A DNA stretch of 64,000 bases from Dactylonectria macrodidyma (taxonomy: Eukaryota; Ascomycota; Sordariomycetes; Hypocreales; Nectriaceae): the NCBI GenBank assembly GCA_020744425.1, contig JAGMUV010000002.1, positions 2,028,501 through 2,092,500 of the forward strand. Direction: 5' to 3'. Under the pieces are notes generated by a model that saw only the letters and a program-made list of their open reading frames with translations, had not been told where the DNA came from and made no database searches. How positions within the stretch are numbered: the first letter of the stretch is position 1; every line of letters starts with the position of its first letter. Of the stretch, positions 56,774 to 64,000 are shown piece by piece. The translations under genes and the position numbers were made by a program.

Positions 56774-57670
56774 ACAGCCTAAATGCCCTCTGATCAGCAA
56801 CGCTACAGAGAGAAAACAACATACAACTTACAACTATACCCAACCAAAAAGCGGAAGGTCGTTCCCACTCTGATGGGAGACGACACGCAACCCCAAAAAG
56901 ACAGGAGCGAATCCTGCTCACCACTTACTCATATTGTCTATTAATTTCTTTTGTTTTGTTTTTGGTAAAGAGCTTGAGATCTCTAGAGGCAGTAAGGAAC
57001 TGCTCAAATTGTGGCATGGGATTTTCCGATTCGGTATTTGGCATTTGGGCGGCGTTCCGGTACCACATGAAAAGACTGGAACACATGATAGAATGGATAG
57101 AGAGCATTCCACTGGAGAATCCAGGGCCTCGCAATGGTTGAGGAACAACTTACTAAATGGTATCGCGGGTCAAGCACGCATTCGATAAGACGTCTCACGT
57201 CAGGGAGACCCTCCAAGAGGATCTTTTGTTTATACCAACATCGAAATACACTGGGTGGACCTCCTCCACACGCGCACACACACAAGTAACATTACTCGAC
57301 TCAAAAACCCGAACTAGATATAAAATGCGCCCGTTTGGGTTCAAATCGGGCCGGATGAGAGCATAAAAATTGAAGAGGGGTTGAGAATCCAGGGTGTTTC
57401 TGTGAAGGACATCGGCTGACTGGTGGAGATGGATACGCGCTTGATTGCTCCGCCTTACACGTTGCATCCCGCTTACCAAAGTTCTGAGCCTTAGGTTCCC
57501 GTCTGTTGCTGCCCCGTCAAGCTGTCAAATCCCTGGCGCTATACGACAATTCAAACCCCTCGCATATTCGCAATTTGTCGGCTTCTCGGCTCGAAGATGC
57601 ACTGGCAACCACGTCACCTCGAGTCGTATATCAACCAGAAAACCTGGTGGTTATGCTGACGATGTAAGAC

Positions 57671-57696
57671 GCGAAGTCCGTGAAAAAGGACTTCGC
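57671..57696. promoter_or_regulatory. Perfect 9-bp inverted repeat upstream of the DHA2 transporter
   Basis: GCGAAGTCC at 57671-57679 and GGACTTCGC at 57688-57696 flank an 8-nt spacer GTGAAAAA. It lies about 205 bp before the ATG, in the proximal promoter. Such symmetry suits a dimeric regulator, but no factor is known to me. Confidence 0.45.
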
Positions 57697-57805
57697 TCGG
57701 GGGCTGAGTGCTGAAGACTGACACCACTATCCAAAATATAGCCGACACTGAGGTTGTGCCTAAAATATGGTTGGGTATAGGTTCGCAGCCGCCTCAGTCG
57801 ACTAG

Positions 57806-57811
57806 TATAAG
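57806..57811 (+). promoter_or_regulatory. TATA-like element of the DHA2 transporter
   Basis: TATAAG lies 95 bp before the ATG at 57901, a plausible spacing for a TATA box with a short leader. No transcript start is known. Confidence 0.4.
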
Positions 57812-57900
57812 TAGGAGAGGATGAGGTAGGTTATTGAGCACACTGCCAGGCTTAGTTTCTTTCCCTCATCGTCAATTCTTGCATAATCTATTTCGTTAAG

Positions 57901-59809
57901 ATGAGTTATGAACTGCCACAGCATAGTAACGAGGAGGAGCGTGATATTCAGGGCAAGACAGCAACTGCCAACCTTTCGGGCCAGCCTCAGCTAAGACATG
58001 ATTCAACAGCTCCAAATGGAGCGTTTCGCCAGAACGAGAAGGCCGACGTCAACTCGTCTATCGAGACTAATGAGGGTGTCTCAAAGTCTGTACCCACACA
58101 TGGTTGGCAGACTTATGCGGCATTCGGCACGCTGTGTCTGTTGACCTTCATCGTCGCCCTCGATTCGACCATTATCTGCGTAGCTATACCGGTGAGTAGG
58201 CGTATAATAGCCTGCCCCTTACAACGTCGCTGGTGGCTGACGATTGCAGACCATCGCAGAAGACATTAACGCCACCGCCATCGAAGCCTTCTGGTGCGGT
58301 ACCAGTTTCCTCCTCGCGTCGACAGTCGTACAACCTCCAATGGCGTCCTTGTCGCATGTATTCGGTCGCCTACCAGCCACACTGAGCTCGCTGACACTAT
58401 TTGCAATTGGCAGTATCGTCGCGGCGCTGGCCAAGAAGGTCTCGATGCTGTTGGCCGGTCGCACACTGCAGGGTTTGGGATCAGGTGGGATCGTGGCTTT
58501 GACATATGTGATCACGACCGACCTCGTGAGCCTCCGTGAGCGTGGGAACTGGTTCGGGCTTATATCGCTGACCTGGACGCTGGGCAGCATCATGGGTCCG
58601 CTGGTTGGCGGTGCCATCGTCGCCCGCTCGTGGCCCTGGCTGTTCTGGATCAACCTCCCGTTCTGCGGGATGGCATACGTAGCCATCCCACTCACCTTGA
58701 GGATCCGGCGCAAGGGTGGGAGGACAACTGATATGAAGCTGAACGAGTTCGACTGGATTGGAAGCGTCGTGTTTGTTGGGTCTCTGACTAGCTTCTTGAT
58801 TCCTCTTAGCTGGGGTAAGTTGAAACCGAACCTGTTGCTGTTGATGTCGCGATTTCTGACTAGAAGCGCAGGCGGAGTCATGTATGATTGGAGCGATCCC
58901 CAGACGGCTGTGCCACTAGCCATTGGGATCATCGGGATCATTGGATTCGGCTTCCATATCGTGTACTCTCACAAGTACTCACGTTGTGATCCTCTCATCC
59001 GCCCGAGTCTCTTCAAATCACTCACGTCTGTGACTGCTTTCTTTGCAACTGTTATCCATGGGATTATAGCATGGTGTATCGTATACTACATTCCGCTGTA
59101 CCACTTGATCAGGGGGTCGTCGGCCCTCGATGCAGGCGTGGCACTCTTGCCTTTCACCGGGACTGTGGCCCCTGGCGCCTTGGTGATTGGGCTCTTGGTC
59201 ACCAAGACAGGGCTATATCGTCCCTATGTTTGGATGGGATGGTCCCTTATCCCCATTGGCATCGGTCTCCTGATGCTGCTCGAGAGACACATGGAGACAT
59301 GGAGATGGGTTCTTATTTACCTCACTGGCGGTATTGGTCTGGGAGTGCTATACTCAGCCCAGGCATTCGCTTGCCAAGCTGGCGCGTCGAACTCCGACCT
59401 CCCCTTCGCTGCAAGCTTGTACGCCTTTTGCCGCAACTTGGGCCAGGGCATTGGGGTGGCTGTCGGAGGCGTGACCTTCCAGAATGAGTTTGAGAAGCAG
59501 ATTAAGAACAGCAGCCAGTTCTCAGATAATGCTTCTGAGTGGGCCAGGGATGCGTCCGCATTGGTCCAGCTTGTCAAGAAGTTGCCACCGGATATGAAGT
59601 TGATGAAGGACACCATCGTCGATGGCTATGTCGAGGGTCTACATACCGTGTGGTTAGTGTTGTGCGTCCTTGCCTGCATGGGACTTGTCGCGTCGCTTTT
59701 GGGTATCAAGGGTAAGAGCCTAGATCGGGACTTTGAGGCGGAGCATGGATTGGTTAATGGCGGCAGAAGGAATGATGAGGGAGAATCAAGTGCCGATGCG
59801 AGTGTGTAA
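57901..59809 (+). CDS. MFS transporter, DHA2-like (14 TM efflux pump)
   Basis: A plasma-membrane proton antiporter of the group that includes fungal toxin and drug exporters. Exons are 57901-58191, 58250-58814 and 58872-59809, giving 597 aa. An Asn/Glu/Gln-rich cytosolic head of about 70 residues precedes TM1 (TLCLLTFIVALDSTIICVAIP). Then come motif A (SHVFGRLPATL), motif B (AGRTLQGLGSGGIVAL) and motif C (TLGSIMGPLVGGAIV), followed by RSWPWLFWINLPFCG, all typical of DHA2. I splice a 57-nt stretch (58815-58871) because it has GTAAGT, a CTGAC branch and CAG, and its removal gives PLSWGGVMYDWSDP, the conserved block. The stretch has no stop, so the frame also reads through it. The C-terminal tail is short and acidic. 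Substrate unknown; no biosynthetic genes are nearby. Confidence 0.92.
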
Positions 59810-60242
59810 TAATTAAGTCGTTGGAGGAGTGTGTCGTTGGAGTAGAGGGGTTGGCCTGTTAGTGGTACCTGAGGTTTCCAATGAATGTTCTTACTGGTAG
59901 AGGTACTTAGGTACCGTACTGTGTGCAACTCCGCTGCCGAGCGCAGCGCTTACCCTGGTTGGGTGCTTTGTGGCTCGCGGAAGCCTGAATGCACCCGTGC
60001 GAACCAGCACTAGGTTTGCATCTCCCCACTGTATTAGAGAGTGTGTGAAAGTATCTCTGATAGTGTACATTGATTGGGTAGGCGCGCTACGCGCTGTCCA
60101 ACATATCACCGCGTAAAGGCTTCCTTCGGCTTGCTTCTACAACCCACATCAACTTCCCACATCCCAGTGATCCCACAGCCTGACCCAGCCTCAATCTTCG
60201 ACTTTCAGCCTTCAACACGCATGTTTCCAACTCCAGGACGAC
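59810..60242. other. Intergenic between the DHA2 transporter and the unknown gene
   Basis: About 430 bp. It contains GGTACC at 59864 and a near-adjacent TAGGTACC at about 59908. No gene recognised. Confidence 0.6.
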
Positions 60243-62004
60243 ATGGCATCGCCGTCGCCTTCCTCCTCTGAATTGTCGTCTCTCGCTTCTTTTGTCACGG
60301 CCCACGACTCTGCCTTGGACAAGCTCACCGCCGCTAGCAGCCCAGTCCAAGACAATCCCTGCCCAAATCGCGATGCGCGACAGCTTCCTCGCGAACTGAG
60401 GGCGCACTGTCAGATCTTCCTCGAGGAGCAGCTCTGTACACACTACCGCCCATCAATGCTCTGCGCAATTGTTTAACTGTTGAGCAGATACTTGCGCCAT
60501 CAACCTCCTGAATTCCGTTGCCGCCTCGGGCGCATCCAAGTGCGCTCCCGCTAATAGGCGGTCCATCGCCATCCCTCCCTCAACCCATCTCGCTCTCCTC
60601 GCCACGCTCGTCGTCCACCCGTTACACACCACTCGTGTAGAAAAGAAAGACCATTTGGACGTGTCGTCTCAGGCTCTTGACTACCTACGCAACGTGCTCA
60701 CCCTTGTCGGACCTATCAAGGCAGACTTCAAAACGGCATTTCGGTTCTACTCAGTACCAAGATATGGGAGGCGATGGGGGCAATACGCACACGCAAACGA
60801 TAGTGACATGTCTGATGGAGATGTGAGTGTTGACGACGAACACATCCGAGGTAGGATATCCAACGAGGGCAGCCTATGGTGCCGCGGTCAAGACTTTTGG
60901 TCCACCATAGGTTGGGCTTTCAACTGCAGCACTCTATACCCGCATCGGTGGCAGTATTGGAAGGCCTGGCTTGGATTCATGCTAGATGTGCTCGAAGCCG
61001 ACTGGGAAGAGAGGGAACGTTGCGACAAGGAAGCCCACCGGGCGGCTGGTGAAGACGGTGAGATGCCCCGAGAATCGCGCGAAGAGGCTATGATTCTCGC
61101 ATATATGGACCAGCAAGACGGCAGGACGCAAGGAATCAAGGGCATCCTCAGGGCTCTTTTCGCCGACGGAAGCGAAATATCATCATCGGCGTTCCGGGAG
61201 ATATTCGACAAGGAACCCAGGGGACCCCGAAAACAAGCTAACAAACGGAAGCGGGACCAAACTCTTGACCTGGAGAATGACAAGTTTGGCGATTACTTTG
61301 ACGACGAGTCTTTGTCTTCCGGCGTCTCGGAGCCTCCTACACCCGAAAAGCCAAAGGACTCGAGAAAGTCCGGATTTGCCGGAGTCTACCATCCTGGCTT
61401 GGTTGAGTCGATCGACTACCGGCTGCGACTATTTAAGCTGCTGTCAGCTGCCACATACGCAACCCGAAAGCGATCGGACCTTGACCGCCTGTACGAGGGG
61501 TACGCCGCTTCTGTTAAGCTGCTGCCGTTGCAGGCTTTCGCTCTCATTGTTAGCCAAAGACCGAACCCGCTCATCGCCGAGGCACATATCACTATCACCA
61601 AAGAGTTATTTCATCTACTTCTGCCAGCTTCCTACAAGAACCCTGCCAAAGTAGACCGCGAAGCCGACTCACAGGGGTGTTTGACGACGAAGATGTTGGA
61701 GCAATGCTACATTCTAAACCCTGCAAACACTGTTGCGATGGAGGACAACGCCAAGCTGTCACTGGTTGTTGAGAACGCAATTCAATTGCTCTGGATGTGC
61801 AATATGCTAGAATTTAGCGAGACCTTGGTCGAGGCCGCAGAAAAGGGAATCCAGGCTCGCGAGTCTAAGGCTAAAAAAAGACGGACAGGCAAGATGAGGG
61901 GAGACGCAACCGATACCATGGCGCAAGATGTGTTGGAAAATTCGGGGCGAAGAATCCGCATATTATTGGAGGCGTTTGAATCAATGAGCGGGGAGGAGGA
62001 ATAA
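60243..62004 (+). CDS. Probable nuclear or cytosolic protein of unknown function
   Basis: Two exons, 60243-60435 and 60488-62004, join as EEQLYTCAINLLNSVAASG to 569 aa. The short intron (52 nt) has GTACAC, a likely branch at TTAACT and CAG. I do not recognise a named domain. The protein looks largely helical, with a Trp-rich block near 275 (FWSTIGWAFNCSTLYPHRWQYWKAWLGFMLDVLEADWEE), a charged linker with a Lys/Arg-rich nuclear-localisation-like motif (KQANKRKRDQ), and helical repeats towards the C-terminus (YRLRLFKLLSAATYA, LLPLQAFALIVSQRPNPLIAEAHITI). It has no signal peptide and no membrane segment. The size, clean splicing and balanced composition support a real gene. It is convergent with the complex I assembly factor gene, 263 bp away. 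Confidence 0.8.
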
Positions 62005-62267
62005 CCTGGCGTTGAATCCTTTGGGTTGCGTTGGCGTTGGGTCCTTTGGGTGTGTTTTGTAATATAATATAGATTACCCGTACATAGACAGATGATACCG
62101 TAACGAATGATGACCATGAGCCCCGGGGGTTCTTCCCTCGCACTTCCCATTTTGAAATATCGTGGATTCTTTGTGTACAATATATTTACAGTCGGCACAC
62201 GAACTCGACAAAACAATTTGCGGTTGTGGGCGTGGAAACCGAGTCATCCAGTTCAAGATGCAACGCC

Positions 62268-62907
62268 TCATCGCTTCTTCGCTGGTGTTGGAGTCCAAGC
62301 AGCAGGCTGCCAGTTCTCACTCGGCCCCTGTGCCTTCCTTGCCTTCGCCCAGGGGTCTTCGCCGTTTGCGATATCCTCTGTAGCCGAATTGGTACGTCGA
62401 GACGTTACTAGTTGTGGTTCAGCTTCCGGAGCTGGTGGCAGCCTCTGGGCGGTCTCCTCGGGCGCCTCCATGACCCGCGGCTTGGCTTCCCAGCGCGCAT
62501 CGGCCTGGGCGGCGAGGACCTTTATGCGCGCCTGGCGCACGACGTCATCCTGTTGCTCGTCGAGGGTCGGAGGTTCCAGGCGGGTGTGTCGCAGCCATTG
62601 GTGCCACTGCGGGTTGACCTTGACCTGGGAGTAGTGTGCGCCCCGGGGATAGTTGACAATGCGGCGCCAGCGCTCGCCGGCTCCGGTGCCGCGCGTGAGG
62701 CGGAACTCCCAATAGGTGTTGCCCTCAAGATCGTAACCTGCGAGAGAGGCAGAGAGAGCCATGTAAGTCGCGGGCAGCTGGAGAGTGGCAGCTGCGAGGC
62801 GGGGGGGAGGAAGACGTACCCATTAGGAAGCGCTTGCGCCATGGAAGACGCATGGCCTTCCACTTATACCATGCTTGCGCAACGGGGCCAATGCGTTTCG
62901 GGGCCAT
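62268..62907 (-). CDS. Complex I assembly factor, NDUFAF2 / N7BML-like (mimitin)
   Basis: Proteins of this type are mitochondrial and help assemble respiratory NADH:ubiquinone oxidoreductase; they resemble subunit NDUFA12. Two exons on the minus strand, 62907-62820 and 62737-62268, join across a split Gly codon (FLMG-YDLEGNTYWEF) to 185 aa. The first exon is MAPKRIGPVAQAWYKWKAMRLPWRKRF, basic and amphipathic, suitable for mitochondrial import. The family core follows: GNTYWEFRLTRG, RWRRIVNYPRGAHYSQVKVNPQWHQWLRHTR, PPTLDEQ. The tail is rich in Glu, Pro and Ala and ends AWTPTPAKKR. The version with YDLEGNTYWEF and the long tail fits the assembly factor rather than NDUFA12 itself. The gene is divergent from the calponin gene, 671 bp apart. 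Confidence 0.9.
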
Positions 62908-63578
62908 TTGCAGGTTGGCTGATGGTTGTCAGCCGCGAGTTTCGGGAGGGGGGCGCTTGGTCACGATCATGATCATGATCATGGATGAGTTCGAGATTCT
63001 GCCCACCACCAGCCACACTGTTTTTCCTGCGAGTGCCACACCCGTTTGCAGGGTATGGCACTTCCATAGTTCGAACATTGGGCCGCCACTGCTCCACTAA
63101 AAACACCAGCCACCTCTGCCCACGTCATCCTTGTTCGTGGGTAAGGTAGCGAGGTACTCCGTACTTCAGGTAGCTGGACGGATTGCTCGGCAGGATGTTA
63201 GGCGGCGTGGGGAATGTTGTACCCAACTGCGCAACAACGTCTTCTCTACATGTGCTTGAGCGCACCAACTTTCTCCCTCCTTCATCAAACAATCCTCCAA
63301 CATCGCCGGCTGCGATCGACTCTCGCCACGCCGAGAAATACCGCCTTGACGGCTAGATCAAACCCGCTTAGGCAAAGCGCTCAAAGCTGGAGATCCTGGT
63401 GTCGCTTCTGTTCGATCCGCCTTATTGCCTTGCGTTCAGCGCCCCTCTTTGCGACGTCTTCTCATCTCGGCTCTGTGTTGTCGTGAGCAACGAATCGCGA
63501 ACGCTCGGGAGCCCGACAACCTCTTGACAGCTTCTTTACCGAATTTCCAACTTGAAAAGCCTACCCGTCTAATCCAAG
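62908..63578. promoter_or_regulatory. Divergent promoter between the NDUFAF2-like gene and scp1
   Basis: About 670 bp. It contains a (GATCAT)3 palindromic repeat at about 62965-62983. The right half is pyrimidine-rich towards the calponin-domain gene. No TATA box is obvious. Confidence 0.55.
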
Positions 63579-64000
63579 ATGGCGTCAGTGTCGTCTCTCG
63601 ACAAAGACTTGCGCAAGATGCGCCTCGACAAATACACGCCCGCCGCCGCTAATGAGGCACGGTCATGGGTTGAAGATATTCTAGGGGAACGATTGAAGTC
63701 TTCGGATCTCCTCGAAGCCCTCAAGGATGGCGTCGCTCTCTGCAAGTATGTAGTTTTGGCTTGGGTTCCCATGCACCATTCTCAGTTCTAACATTGTCGA
63801 ACCCAGACTCGCCAACCTCGCCCTCCCTCCTCCAGGTGTGAGGTTCAAACAGTCGGCCATGCCATTTGTTCAAATGGAAAATATCTCTCTCTTTCTCCGC
63901 GCCTGCCAGTCGCCCCCCCTCAACCTCCACCAGCACGATACGTTCCTCACCGTCGACCTATACGAACAAAAAGACCCGGCACAAGTTCTACAATGCTTAG
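63579..64000 (+). CDS. scp1: Calponin-domain actin-binding protein, transgelin/Scp1-like (5' part)
   Basis: Fungal Scp1/transgelin bundles actin filaments in cortical patches. Exon 1 is 63579-63745, the intron 63746-63806, and exon 2 runs from 63807 past the window edge. The join restores ALKDGVALCK-LANLALPPPGVRF, the standard calponin-homology motif. About 120 residues are visible: a start of MASVSSLDKDLRKMRLDKY, then NEARSWVEDILGERL, MPFVQMENISLFLRAC, and LTVDLYEQKDPAQVLQCL at the edge. This is nearly a whole CH domain. Whether the short C-terminal calponin repeat follows cannot be seen. Confidence 0.9.

Larger units (their letters stand above)
56774..57900. other. Intergenic between the two MFS transporters
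   Basis: About 1.1 kb without a recognised gene. The downstream part contains a 9-bp perfect inverted repeat (57671-57696), AT-rich AAAATAT words near 57735 and 57762, and a TATA-like element at 57806. Confidence 0.55.

Noticed and set aside
57325..57350. tRNA T-arm-like GGGTTCAAATC
   Set aside because: The flanking bases do not form the T stem, and no A box or acceptor stem is found upstream.
48950..60000. Secondary-metabolite cluster suggested by two MFS pumps and a secreted protein
   Set aside because: No synthase, tailoring enzyme or pathway-specific regulator is present between or beside them. The neighbours are an rRNA methyltransferase and an unknown protein.

Overview
The window looks like a chromosomal segment of a filamentous ascomycete, most likely a Sordariomycete of the Hypocreales. 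This rests on short GT-AG introns (49-98 nt in most cases, one of 312 nt) with CTAAC/CTGAC-like branch sites, pyrimidine-rich leaders, GC-rich coding sequence, and fungus-specific families (a VelC-type velvet regulator, DUF1996, fungal MFS types). The species assignment is inference; no rRNA, tRNA or mitochondrial sequence was found. I support fifteen protein-coding genes. All are described as intact except the last, which runs off the right edge.

Left block (1-16.7 kb): about 5.3 kb without a supported gene is followed by a four-helix membrane protein with a long disordered tail. Then comes a compact cluster of nuclear housekeeping genes: RAD23 (proteasome shuttle and DNA repair), BDP1 (RNA polymerase III TFIIIB subunit, convergent with RAD23) and BRE1 (histone H2B ubiquitin ligase), which is divergent from BDP1 across a promoter of about 0.5 kb. 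A SARAF-like membrane protein is convergent with BRE1.

Middle (16.7-48.9 kb): this part is gene-poor. It holds a full-size ABCB/MDR-type efflux pump (20.2-24.3 kb), a secreted, probably GPI-anchored glycoprotein (29.5-30.8 kb) and a VelC-like velvet regulator (38.6-40.1 kb). They are separated by gaps of 3.6, 5.2, 7.8 and 8.9 kb in which I see only simple repeats, homopolymers, G-rich tracts and short palindromes. I saw no recognisable transposase, reverse transcriptase or RNA gene there.

Right block (48.9-64 kb): gene density returns with a secreted DUF1996 protein, an NSUN5/Rcm1-type rRNA cytosine-C5 methyltransferase, two unrelated MFS transporters (DHA1-like and DHA2-like), a conserved-looking protein of unknown function, a complex I assembly factor of the NDUFAF2/N7BML type, and the start of a calponin-domain (transgelin/Scp1) actin-binding protein.

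I found no secondary-metabolite backbone enzyme, CRISPR array, phage-like element or clear new multi-gene system. The points most worth checking are splicing ambiguities (a stopless 57-nt intron in the DHA2 transporter, and an unusual donor with competing acceptors in the methyltransferase), short uORFs before two starts, repeat or inverted-repeat elements upstream of the transporters, and the large gene-poor tracts around velC.
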